The position numbers were made by a program, and so were the translations under genes. Positions 36,799-45,300 of a DNA stretch of 64,000 nucleotides are shown piece after piece (positions within the stretch are counted from its first letter, which is position 1; each line of letters starts with the position of its first letter). The stretch covers positions 20,062,001-20,126,000 of the forward strand of contig NW_027488368.1 of assembly GCF_051014445.1 (NCBI RefSeq), written 5' to 3'. Origin of the DNA: Colletes latitarsis. Taxonomy: Eukaryota; Arthropoda; Insecta; Hymenoptera; Colletidae. A model generated the notes under the pieces. It was given only the letters and a program-made list of their open reading frames with translations, was not told the DNA's origin and searched no databases.

Positions 36799-37293
36799 AT
36801 GGAGTTCAATATTAAAACGGGGATGGGACGGGGTAAGTCAGAGGGGGAGGACGAAGGCGGTGTTGGGACTGGAGTGACGGCGCTCGTGCCGCCTCCAGCG
36901 TCTGGCCCGGCTTCGTGGAAGGTGGAGGAGGACGACGAGACTGCGTCAGTCTCGTCCTTCTCCTCCACCAGGAGCCTCATAGGCTCTAAGAGGAAGAGGA
37001 CGGGGCAGGCCGTCGTCGAGGTGGGCGGGGCGATGAGCCCGTCGGTGAGGCGGGTGGAGAAAGTCGCCGCTGCCTGCGCCTTTAAGGGGCAGAAAAGTGG
37101 TGGCGCGGAGGCCCTGAAGGCCGCGGCGGAGGAGATGAGGGAGGCGGCGCGGGAGCTCAGAGGGCGGAACGCCCGTCTGCAGCTCCTGTTGGAGGAGGAG
37201 CGACAGGGGAGGAGGAGGGCAGAGGCGCTGTGGAACAGCGCGGCCCATCCTCCCTCCTCCTCCACCGCCGCGTCCCTCGGCGGAGGTAAATAA
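36799..37293 (+). CDS. ORF1 (gag-like), N-terminal portion, copy 2
   Basis: This 164-codon frame starts at an ATG in good context (A at -3, G at +4). It is acidic and serine-rich in the first 60 residues, has a KRKR cluster at residues 64-67 that could act as a nuclear signal, and has an Ala/Glu/Arg-rich helical region at about 104-145 likely to form a coiled coil. It ends at a TAA that falls where the +1 frame continues without a stop into the zinc-knuckle part (37310-38602). R1-clade ORF1 proteins are normally one polypeptide with this order (low-complexity N-terminus, coiled coil, RNA-binding domain, three CCHC knuckles). This is therefore most likely the N-terminal part of one ORF1 broken by a single-nucleotide shift. 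A programmed frameshift is less likely. Confidence 0.75.
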   Translation: MEFNIKTGMGRGKSEGEDEGGVGTGVTALVPPPASGPASWKVEEDDETASVSSFSSTRSLIGSKRKRTGQAVVEVGGAMSPSVRRVEKVAAACAFKGQKSGGAEALKAAAEEMREAARELRGRNARLQLLLEEERQGRRRAEALWNSAAHPPSSSTAASLGGGK

Positions 37294-37309
37294 GCGGAGT
37301 GCGGCGGCA

Positions 37310-38602
37310 GTGGTGCGGGGCACCGCGGGCCCCTCCACCCGCACTCCGCCCGTGAAGAAGTCCCCGTCCTCCTCAGAGGACGATCTTCTGAGGAGGATTG
37401 GGGACATGATTGATGGCAAGCTGGCCGCCTTCCGGGAGGAGCTCCTCGCCGGAAGAGCGGTCAGCAGGAAGGCGGTGCCTCCCCGACCTGTTCCGGTACA
37501 GTCGGGGAAGGCAAAGAAGGACGGAGTGAAGGCTCCGCCCAGCGTTGCGGCACCAGGGCCCCGGGTCGCGACCCCCAAGGGGGGTGGTGTACCCGTGGTC
37601 GCGGTGGTCGCGTCCTCCACAGCACCCTCCCAAGGGGCGGTGGCGTGGAGTGAGGTGGTGGGGCGGAAGGCGAAGCGGGCGGCGAGGAAGGCCTCGCAAC
37701 CGCAGCCTCCGCCTCCGCCGCCGGCGGCCAAGGTAAAGGCCGCGAAGGTCGGGAAGGCACGACCAGGTCGTCCCCCAAAAACGGCAGCGGTGACGCTGAC
37801 CGTTGCGCAGGGGGGCGACCTGACCCTCGCGGAGGCGATGCGGCTCGCCAGGGAGAATATCTCCCTCGAAGAGCTGGACATCGCCTCCGTGAGGGCGAAG
37901 AGGGCCGTGACCGGGGGTCTCTTGCTGGAGATCCCCGGTGCAGAAGGCGGCGCGAAGGCGGATCGTCTCGCCCAGAGGCTCCGGGAGCAGCTGGGCGAGC
38001 GAGGTGTCCGGGTCGCCCGGCCCACGAAGCGCACGGAGATGCGCGTTTGTGGGCTGGACGACTCGGTCAGCGCACAGGATGTGGCCCGTGCCCTTGCGAG
38101 GGCGGGGGACTGTCCTGTGGAGGACCTGCGGATCGGAGAGATCCGCAGGTCGCCCTCCGGCCTCGGGTCGGTGTGGGCCCGGTGCCCCCTCTCCGCCGCC
38201 CGTAAGGTGGCGGAATCCGGGAGGGTGTTGGTGGGGTGGGTTTCGGCGCGAGTGGAAATCCTCGCGCCGCGCCCGCTCCAGTGTCACCGCTGCCTCGAAT
38301 TGGGGCACGTGAGGCAGTGGTGCACCTCGCCGGTGGACCGCAGCGGTCAGTGTTACCGCTGCGGTGCCAAAGAGCACCGTGCGAGCCAGTGCTCGGCGGC
38401 CCCCCACTGCCCGCTGTGTGCGGACATGGGGAGGCCAGCCGATCACAGGGTGGGGAGCAAGAAGTGCTCCCCCCCCCTCCCGGAAGGAGAGGAAGAGGCG
38501 GACTGCACCGGCTCCGGTGCCGAGGGCGGTGGCATCGTCCTCCATGGAGGTGGACGGTGCTACGGGGACGGACGGCCGGGAGGAGGCTGGCGCGGCCATT
38601 AA
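37310..38602 (+). CDS. ORF1 (gag-like), C-terminal portion with three zinc knuckles, copy 2
   Basis: This frame is open across 37310-38602 and also upstream, overlapping the end of the N-terminal frame. There is no ATG at the 5' edge (position 37310 is GTG), so it is probably not initiated here. A Pro/Ala/Lys-rich linker (residues ~50-160) is followed by a conserved region (MRVCGLDD...WARCPL, ~245-300) typical of R1-clade ORF1. Three CCHC knuckles follow: C325-C328-H333-C338, C348-C351-H356-C361 and C367-C370-H379-C386. These bind the element RNA in the ribonucleoprotein and, in TRAS/SART, contribute to telomere localisation. After the third knuckle comes a run of nine C (38469-38477). The remaining residues look unlike an ORF1 tail, and the natural tail appears in the +1 frame ending at 38606. 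The TAA here (38600-38602) may thus not be the original stop. Confidence 0.78.
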   Translation: MVRGTAGPSTRTPPVKKSPSSSEDDLLRRIGDMIDGKLAAFREELLAGRAVSRKAVPPRPVPVQSGKAKKDGVKAPPSVAAPGPRVATPKGGGVPVVAVVASSTAPSQGAVAWSEVVGRKAKRAARKASQPQPPPPPPAAKVKAAKVGKARPGRPPKTAAVTLTVAQGGDLTLAEAMRLARENISLEELDIASVRAKRAVTGGLLLEIPGAEGGAKADRLAQRLREQLGERGVRVARPTKRTEMRVCGLDDSVSAQDVARALARAGDCPVEDLRIGEIRRSPSGLGSVWARCPLSAARKVAESGRVLVGWVSARVEILAPRPLQCHRCLELGHVRQWCTSPVDRSGQCYRCGAKEHRASQCSAAPHCPLCADMGRPADHRVGSKKCSPPLPEGEEEADCTGSGAEGGGIVLHGGGRCYGDGRPGGGWRGH

Positions 38603-38606
38603 TTAA
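38478..38606 (+). pseudogene. Probable original ORF1 C-terminal tail in the +1 frame
   Basis: Relative to the knuckle frame, the +1 frame downstream of the C9 run encodes a tail with SSSMEVDGATGTD. It ends at TAA 38604-38606, whose last A is the first base of the ORF2 ATG (TAATG). A tail with an acidic MEVD-type segment and an overlapping stop-start is what I would expect of an R1/SART-type ORF1. It is inferred that one extra C, real or from sequencing, moved the frame. Confidence 0.55.
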
Positions 38607-38608
38607 TG
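38600..38608 (+). promoter_or_regulatory. ORF1 stop / ORF2 start junction
   Basis: The sequence TAATTAATG contains the stop of the frame in which the knuckles lie (38600-38602) and, overlapping the ORF2 ATG (38606-38608), a second TAA (38604-38606) in the alternative ORF1 frame. Translational coupling at UAAUG is established for SART1 of silkworm. The same arrangement here suggests termination-reinitiation for ORF2. Confidence 0.55.
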
Positions 38609-41600
38609 CCGCCCCGCCTCCTCCTCCAGGCCAACCTCAACCACTGCCGCGCGGCACAGGACTTGATGTCCCAAGTCCTCGCGGAGTGGGGGGTTGGCCT
38701 GGCGGTCGCCGCCGAGCCGTACCGCGTCCCTGATCACCCTCATTGGGTGGGCGACGCGGACGGCTTGGTGGCGACGGTATGGGGAGGGGGCGACGGGTCC
38801 CCACCGTTCTCCTTGTTGGAGCGCGGTCGGGGATTCGTCGCCGTGGACTGGGGGGGAGTCGCTGTGGTGGGGTGCTACATTTCGCCCCGTAGCGGTCACG
38901 CTGCGTTCGAGCTGTACTTGGCCGAGGTCGCGGCATGCGTGCAGCGCTGCGCGGCCCGGCCGGTGATGGTCCTGGGGGATTTTAATGCCAAGTCGGTGGC
39001 TTGGGGATCCCCCAGGACCTCCGTTCGCGGCGGGATCCTGGGCGATTGGGCGGCGGGGCTCGACCTCCGGGTATTGAACCGGGGGTCGGAGCACACATGC
39101 GTGCGGCGATATGGGGGGTCCATCGTGGATGTTGGATTCGCGACCCCCAACGCCGTGCGCATGGTGTCGGGTTGGCACGTGGTCGCGGGGGCAGAGACAC
39201 TCTCCGATCACCGGTACATCCGGATGGAGGTCTCTGCCGCCGCGAGTGCATCCCGACACGGCCGCCTGCGTGGCACCCCACCACGCCGCTGGGCGATTCG
39301 GCGCCTGGACAAGGACGCCCTGATGGCAGCTGCCCTCGCTGCAACTTGGCCGCAGGGAGCGGCCGAGTTGCCGAGCATAGAGGAGGAGGTCGCCCGGCTC
39401 GGAGCATTGGTCGCGGGTATTTGCGACGCGGCGATGCCTCGGGTCGGGCGGGCTTCTCCTCGCCGGGCGGTGTACTGGTGGTGGGACGCGATCGCGGAGT
39501 TGCGAGTCGCGACTGTCCGTGCCCGACGCCAGTACACCCGCGCGCGCCGTCGTCAACGTACAGGCGACGGCGTGGCGCGAGCAAGGGCAGCTGATGACCT
39601 GTATGGAGCATACCGCGTGGCGCGGGTTGCTCTGCAGGTCGCCATCAAACGGGCCAAGACCCAGGCATGGAAGGAGCTCCTCCAGACCCTTGATGACGAT
39701 CCATGGGGGCGCCCATATAAGGTGGTGCTGAATAAGCTCCGCCCGTGGGCGCCCCCCGTCACCGAGGGTCTTGACCCCCGGCTGCTGGAGGACGTGGTCA
39801 ATACACTCTTCCCAATTGGGGAGAGGGGACCGCGTCCTCCGGCGGCGGCGGCTGTCCCAGCGGAGTGGACGGCCGAGCTGGGGGTCACGCAGGAGGAGCT
39901 GGCAGCGGCCATCAGACGGCTCGGGGATCGTAACACGGCCCCGGGTCCGGATGGTGTGCCCGGCCGGGTTTGGGTCTTGACCCAGGGCGTCCTTGGGGCC
40001 GACCTCAGGCGGTTGTTCGACCGCTGCCTGAGGGACGGGCGATTCTCCCCCAGTTGGATGGTGGCGAGGATGGTCCTCCTCCGGAAGGAGGGTCGGCCCG
40101 CGGAGTCTCCCTCCGCATACCGGCCCATTTGTCTCCTCGACGAGGTGGGCAAGCTCTTCGAGCGTGTGATTGCTGCCCGCCTCGTCGAGCACCTGTCGCG
40201 GGGTGATCCCGGTCTGGCCGACTGCCAGTTCGGTTTCCGGGGGGGCCGATCGACTATCGACGCGATAGGTCGTGTGAGGGCCCTCTCGGAGGCGGCCGTC
40301 TCCCGGGGAGGGGTGGCATTGGCAATATCCTTGGATATTGCCAATGCCTTTAACACCCTCCCCTGGGAAGAGATAAGGAGGGGACTCGAATATCATCGAG
40401 TCCCCCCTTGTCTCAGGCCGGTCGTCGGGGATTATCTCCGCGGCAGGTGGATCGAGTATCCGGGCCGGGATGGTGATATGCGGAGGGAGGAGAACTGCGG
40501 TCTTCCGCAGGGGTCGGTCCTCGGGCCACTCCTGTGGAACATCGCGTACGACTCGGTGTTGCGGGCCGGCCTCCCCGACGGCGTCAGCACGGTGTGTTAT
40601 GCGGATGACACACTGGTGCTGGCCGTCGGGGCGCACTGGGGGAGGGCCATGCGTCGCGCGGAGGAGGGGTCGCAACGCGTCGTCGACCGGATCACGGGGA
40701 TGGGGATGACGGTGGCGGTCCATAAGACCGAGGTGATTGCGTTTCATTCACCTCGGCAGGATCCGCCACCCCCTCTGATCCGGGTGGGTGGGGCTGACAT
40801 CGAGGTGAAGCCCCAGATCAGGTATCTAGGGCTGATCCTCGATAGCCACTGGCGTTTCGAGGAGCATTTCCGCTGCCTGGTCCCCCGGTTGGAAAGGATG
40901 GTTGCGGCTCTGGGCCGGATCCTGCCCAACCTGGGGGGCCCGGCGGGCCGAGTTCGTCGCCTCTATGTGGCAATGGTCCAGTCGGTGGCCCTATACGGGG
41001 CCCCCGTCTGGGCGGACGACCTGGCTGCCTCCCGGCGCAGCATGACTATGCTGCGTCGGGTGCAGAGGCGCATGGCGCTCAGGGTCGTCCGCGGGTATCG
41101 GACCATGTCACATGAGGCGGCGACGGTTCTAGCGGGGATGCCGCCCATGGACCTGCTCGCGCGGTCGCACGCGGTGATGTACCGGCACCGCGTCGACCGT
41201 CGCGCGGGGGTGGGGGCGGCCCCGGGCGGGCAGGAACCTGCTTGGGGCGATTTGAAGCGCCAGGCCCGGCAGTCCGTGTTGCTCGCGTGGCAGGAGCGGC
41301 TGGCTCTGCCAACCGCGGGGCACCGGACTGTCGGGGCTGTTCGGCCACTCCTGAAGGAGTGGCTGGACAGAGGCCATGGCAGCCTCACCTACCGGCTGGC
41401 ACAGGTATTTTCCGGGCATGGCAGCTTCGGAAGATACCTGTGCCGGATAGGGAAGGAGCCGACGGCGCGTTGCTGCCACTGCGACGCTGAGCAGGACACG
41501 GCGGATCATACCCTGGAGGTATGCCCCGCGTGGGAGGGGGAGCGCCGTGTCCTGGTCGGCGTCGTCGGGCGGGATGCCTCGCTGCCGGGCGTGGTGCGCG

Positions 41601-41959
41601 CCATGCTCGGCAGCGAGGAGAAGTGGAGGGCCGTGGCCTCCTTCTGCGAGAACGTAATGTTGCAGAAGGAGGCCGCGGGGAGGGAGCGGTGGCCCGAGGT
41701 CGTCGCCCGGTCGCGAGGCGTCGCGGGCGGCCGCCTCGGCGTGGCGGATGACCTAGGCTGGGAGGGGGGTCCTGAGGGGACCCTCCTCCCGCCAGGCGGC
41801 GCCAGGTCGGACCGGTTGGGGGTAGGAGTGCCTCCCGCTACCGGTCCGACGCAAGGGGAGGCACCCTCGGCGGTCTGGTGCGGTCATGAACGCCCGGCCG
41901 CCGAGGGGTGGAAACGGGGTCGCGGGCGGTTGCGAGTTGGGGCTCGCAGCCGCCACTAA
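38606..41959 (+). CDS. ORF2: endonuclease / reverse transcriptase, copy 2
   Basis: This 1117-codon frame starts at the ATG abutting ORF1. Residues 1-210 form an apurinic-type endonuclease with QANLNH (N10), AAEPY (E37), GDFNA (D125, N127), SIVDVGF (D175) and SDH (D201-H202), so the known catalytic positions appear intact. Residues ~420-720 form the reverse transcriptase: NTAPGPDG (443 on), LDIANAFNTL (D577), GLPQGSVLGPLL (632 on) and the catalytic YADD at 665-668. A CX2CX8HX4C knuckle lies at C956-C959-H968-C973. The endonuclease nicks the target and the reverse transcriptase copies the element RNA from the nick. From about residue 1027 the frame departs from copy 1 because 37 nt are missing after 41685. 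The last ~90 residues read 3' UTR sequence and replace the basic tail that ends at the position equivalent to 41751. Confidence 0.95.
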   Translation: MPPRLLLQANLNHCRAAQDLMSQVLAEWGVGLAVAAEPYRVPDHPHWVGDADGLVATVWGGGDGSPPFSLLERGRGFVAVDWGGVAVVGCYISPRSGHAAFELYLAEVAACVQRCAARPVMVLGDFNAKSVAWGSPRTSVRGGILGDWAAGLDLRVLNRGSEHTCVRRYGGSIVDVGFATPNAVRMVSGWHVVAGAETLSDHRYIRMEVSAAASASRHGRLRGTPPRRWAIRRLDKDALMAAALAATWPQGAAELPSIEEEVARLGALVAGICDAAMPRVGRASPRRAVYWWWDAIAELRVATVRARRQYTRARRRQRTGDGVARARAADDLYGAYRVARVALQVAIKRAKTQAWKELLQTLDDDPWGRPYKVVLNKLRPWAPPVTEGLDPRLLEDVVNTLFPIGERGPRPPAAAAVPAEWTAELGVTQEELAAAIRRLGDRNTAPGPDGVPGRVWVLTQGVLGADLRRLFDRCLRDGRFSPSWMVARMVLLRKEGRPAESPSAYRPICLLDEVGKLFERVIAARLVEHLSRGDPGLADCQFGFRGGRSTIDAIGRVRALSEAAVSRGGVALAISLDIANAFNTLPWEEIRRGLEYHRVPPCLRPVVGDYLRGRWIEYPGRDGDMRREENCGLPQGSVLGPLLWNIAYDSVLRAGLPDGVSTVCYADDTLVLAVGAHWGRAMRRAEEGSQRVVDRITGMGMTVAVHKTEVIAFHSPRQDPPPPLIRVGGADIEVKPQIRYLGLILDSHWRFEEHFRCLVPRLERMVAALGRILPNLGGPAGRVRRLYVAMVQSVALYGAPVWADDLAASRRSMTMLRRVQRRMALRVVRGYRTMSHEAATVLAGMPPMDLLARSHAVMYRHRVDRRAGVGAAPGGQEPAWGDLKRQARQSVLLAWQERLALPTAGHRTVGAVRPLLKEWLDRGHGSLTYRLAQVFSGHGSFGRYLCRIGKEPTARCCHCDAEQDTADHTLEVCPAWEGERRVLVGVVGRDASLPGVVRAMLGSEEKWRAVASFCENVMLQKEAAGRERWPEVVARSRGVAGGRLGVADDLGWEGGPEGTLLPPGGARSDRLGVGVPPATGPTQGEAPSAVWCGHERPAAEGWKRGRGRLRVGARSRH
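41685..41686 (+). other. 37-nt deletion breakpoint in ORF2 of copy 2
   Basis: Copy 1 has 37 nt (724-760) between AGGGA and GCGGTGGCCC. Copy 2 joins these directly. Because 37 is not a multiple of three, the reading frame changes and runs on to 41959. A 37-nt insertion in copy 1 is the alternative, but copy 1's arginine-rich end is the more usual C-terminus. Confidence 0.85.
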
Positions 41960-42267
41960 ACGCGGCCCCGGGACGGATAGCGGCGGGATGGAGTGGCCCC
42001 GTCCCGCCGCTATGAGGCAGTGTGTCTACTGGGGGGACCGATTGTCCCCCCGGGGGATGGGCGCGAAAGCGCGGGCACGGGGAGGATACCGGAAGAATGC
42101 TTCGAGCGATTCCCGGTATCCTCCCAAAGCGTGCCGAAGGGTCACCGTGGGGTTTTTAGTGGGTAGGTCCCGCGCCTGTCGTTGTACGGGCGCGGGGAAT
42201 CCCACACACCCCTCCCACCTCTCCCCAAGGACGTGAGAGGGAGTCTTTCGAAGATTTTCCCCACGAC
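41752..42267 (+). other. 3' UTR of copy 2, chain of RNA stem-loops
   Basis: This corresponds to 827-1335 of copy 1 (offset 40925, then 40932 after a 7-nt insertion TGGGTAG near 42161). The main hairpins are conserved: 41806-41850, 41977-42013, 42031-42051 and 42080-42125. One substitution in the first hairpin's right arm replaces a G-C by a G-U pair, keeping the stem. The first ~208 nt are now also read as the out-of-frame end of ORF2. Confidence 0.83.

Positions 42268-42296
<29 letters not shown>
42268..42296 (+). other. Poly(A) tail of copy 2
   Basis: A run of 29 A residues lies between CCCCACGAC and the right target duplication GTTAGGTCTGGCAT. Its length differs from copy 1 (41), as expected of independent reverse-transcription events or later slippage. 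Confidence 0.95.
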
Positions 42297-42299
<3 letters not shown>

Positions 42300-42310
42300 A
42301 GGTCTGGCAT
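42297..42310 (+). repeat. Right target-site duplication of copy 2 (GTTAGGTCTGGCAT)
   Basis: An exact 14-nt repeat of 36400-36413. After it the interrupted monomer resumes with AGGTCTGGGATTTGCCC, so the pre-insertion monomer can be read by joining the flanks. Confidence 0.95.
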
Positions 42311-45300
42311 AGGTCTGGGATTTGCCCTCATCAGGGTCATACTTTCGCATATTTCTCATACTTCATGGCTAGATCCTGGGCTGTTTCTGGTTTGTATCAC
42401 GTAGTAATGTGGTACCACGCTGAAACAGTCAATTAAACCTGGTTTCGATCAATATTTTAGAGGATAACGCAAGTTAGGTCAGGCATAGGTCTGGGATTCG
42501 CCCTCATCAGGCTCATACTTTCGCGTTTTTCGCATACTTGTTGAACAGATCGTGGGTTTTTTCTGGTTTGTATTACGTAGTAGTGTGGTACCACACTGAA
42601 ACAGTCCATTAAACCTGGTTTGGATCAATTGTTTAGAGGATAACGCATGTTAGGTCTAGGTTAGCCCTGGGATTTTCACTCATCAGACTCATACTTTCGC
42701 ATTCTTCTCATACTTGTTGAACTGATCCTGGGTTTTTTCTGGTTTGGATCACGTAGTAATGTGGTACCACACTGAAACAGTCGATTAAACCTGGTTTCGA
42801 TCAATATCTTAGAGGATAACGCAAGTTAAGTCTGGGATTGGTCTGGGATTTGACCTCATCAGACTCATACTTTCGCACACTTCACATACTCGTTGAACAG
42901 ATCCTGGGTTATTTTCTGGTTTGGATCACATAGTAATGTGGTACCACACTGAAACAGACGATTAAACCAGGTTTCGATCAATATTTTTGAGGATAACGCA
43001 TGTTAGGTCTAGGTTAGGCCTGGGATTTTCACTCATCAGACTCATACTTTCGCATTCTTCACATACTTGTTGAACGGATCCTGGGTTTTTTCTGGTTTGG
43101 ATCACGTAGTAATGTGGTACCACACTGAAACAGTCGATCAAACCTGGTTATGATCAATATTTTAGAGGATAACGCATAGTTAGGTTTGGGATAGGTCTGG
43201 GATTTGACCTCATCAGACTCATACTTTCGCGCACTTCACATACTCGTTGAACAGATCCTGGGTTATTTTCTGGTTTGGATCACATAGTAATGTGGTACCA
43301 CACCGAAACAGTCGATTAAACCTGGTTTCGATCAATATTTTAGAGAATAATTCATGTTAGGTCTAGGTTAGGTCTGGGATTTGCTCTCATCAGGCTCGTT
43401 CTTTCGCATATTTCTCATACTTGATGGCTAGATCCTGGGCTTTTTCTGGACTGCATCACGTAGTAATGAAGTACAACACTGAAACAGTCAATTAAACCTG
43501 GTTTCCATCAATATCTTAGAGGACAACGCAAGTTAGATCTGGGATAGGTCTGGGATTTGACCTCATCAGACTCATACTTTCGCACACTTCACATACTCGG
43601 TGAACAGATCCTGGGTTATTTTCTGGTTTGGATCACATAGTAATGTGGTACCACACTGAAACAGTCGATTGAACCTGGTTTCGATCAATATTTTAGAGAA
43701 TAATTCATGTTAGGTCTAGGTTAGGTCTGGGATTTGCTCTCATCAGGCTCATTCTTTCGCATATTTCTCATACTTGATGGCTAGATGCTGGGCTGTTTCT
43801 GGATTGTATGACGTAGTAATGTGGTACCATGCTGAAACAGCGAATTAAACCTGGTTTCGATCAATATTTTAGAGGATAACGCAAGTTAGGTCTGGCATAG
43901 GTCTGGGATTTGCCCTCATCAGGGTCATACTTTCGCAGTTTTAACATACATGTTGACCCGATCGACGGTTTTTTCTGCTTTGGATCACGTAGTAAAGTGG
44001 TACCACACTGAAACATTCAATTAAACCTGGTTTTGATAAATATTTTAGAGGATAACGCATGTTAGGTTTGGGTTAGGTCTAGGATTTGCCCTCATCAGGC
44101 TCATACTTTCGCATATTTCTCATACTTCATGGCTAGATCCTGGGCTGTTTCTGGATTGTATCACGTAGTAATGTGGTACCACGCTGAAACAGTCAATTAA
44201 ACCTGGTTTCGATCAATATTTTAGAGGATAACGCAAGTTAGGTCTGGCATAGGTCTGGGATTCGCCCTCATCACGCTCATACTTTCGCGTTTTTCACATA
44301 CTTGTTGAACAGATCCTGGGTTTTTTCTGGTTTGTATCACGTAGTAGTGTGGTACCACACTGAAGCAGTCCATTAAACCTTGTTTGGATCAATATTTTAG
44401 AGGATAACGCATGTTAGGTCTAGGTTAGCCATGGTATTTTCACTCATTAGACTCATACTTTCGCATTCTTCTCATACTTGTTGAACTGATCCTGGGTTTT
44501 TTCTGGCTTGGATCACGTAATAATGTGGTACCACACTGAAACAGTCGATTGAACCTGGTTTCGATCAATATTTTAGAGGATAACGCAAGTTAAGTCTGGG
44601 ATTGGTCTGAGATTTGACCTCATCAGACTGATACTTTCGCACACTTCACATACTCGTTGAACAGATCCTGGGTTACTTTCTGGTTTGGAGCACATAGTAA
44701 TGTGGTACCACACCGAAACAGTCGATTAAACCAGGTTTCGATCAATATTTTTGAGGATAACGCATGTTAGGTCTAGGTTAGGCCTGGGATTTTCACTCAT
44801 CAGTCTCATACTTTCGCATTCTTCACATACTTGTAGAACGGATCCTGGGTTTTTTCTGGTTAGGATCACGTAGTAATGTGGGACCACACTGCAACAGTCA
44901 ATTAAACCTGGTCTTGATAAATATTTTAGAGGATAACGCATGTTAGGTCTGGGTCAGGTCTAGAATTTGCCTTCATCATGCTCATAGTTTCGCATCTTTC
45001 TCATACATCATGGCTAGATCCTGGGCTATTTCTGGATTGTATCTCGTAGTAATGTGGTACCACGCTGAAACAGTCGATTAAACCTGGTTTCGATCAATAT
45101 TTTAGTGGATAACGCAAGTTGAGTCTGGGCTTGGTCTGGGATTTGACCTCATCAGACTCATACTTTCGCACACTTCACATACTTGTTGAACAGATCATGG
45201 GTTTTTTCTGGTTTGGATCCCGTAGTAGTGTGGTACCACACTGAAACAGTCCATTAAATCTGGTTTCGCTCAATATTTTAGAGGGTAACGCATGTTAGGT

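Larger units (their letters stand above)
36414..42296 (+). mobile_element. Complete-length R1-clade non-LTR retrotransposon, copy 2
   Basis: This is a 5883-bp insert bounded by 14-bp target duplications: 5' UTR (385 bp), ORF1 region with three zinc knuckles, ORF2 with apurinic-type endonuclease, reverse transcriptase and C-terminal zinc knuckle, structured 3' UTR, and 29-nt poly(A). The order and motifs are those of the R1 clade (R1, TRAS, SART, Waldo). The insert is strikingly GC-rich against the AT-rich satellite. It sits inside a telomere-like motif in the same position and orientation as copy 1, implying sequence-specific integration. ORF1 appears frameshifted and the ORF2 C-terminus is altered by a deletion, so this copy is probably not fully autonomous. 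I do not know whether this family is already named. Confidence 0.95.

Noticed and set aside
36639..40747. Long minus-strand open frames under the retrotransposon, up to 714 codons at 38603-40747
   Set aside because: These are shadow frames caused by high GC and few stop codons. The plus strand carries the recognised endonuclease, reverse transcriptase and zinc-knuckle motifs.
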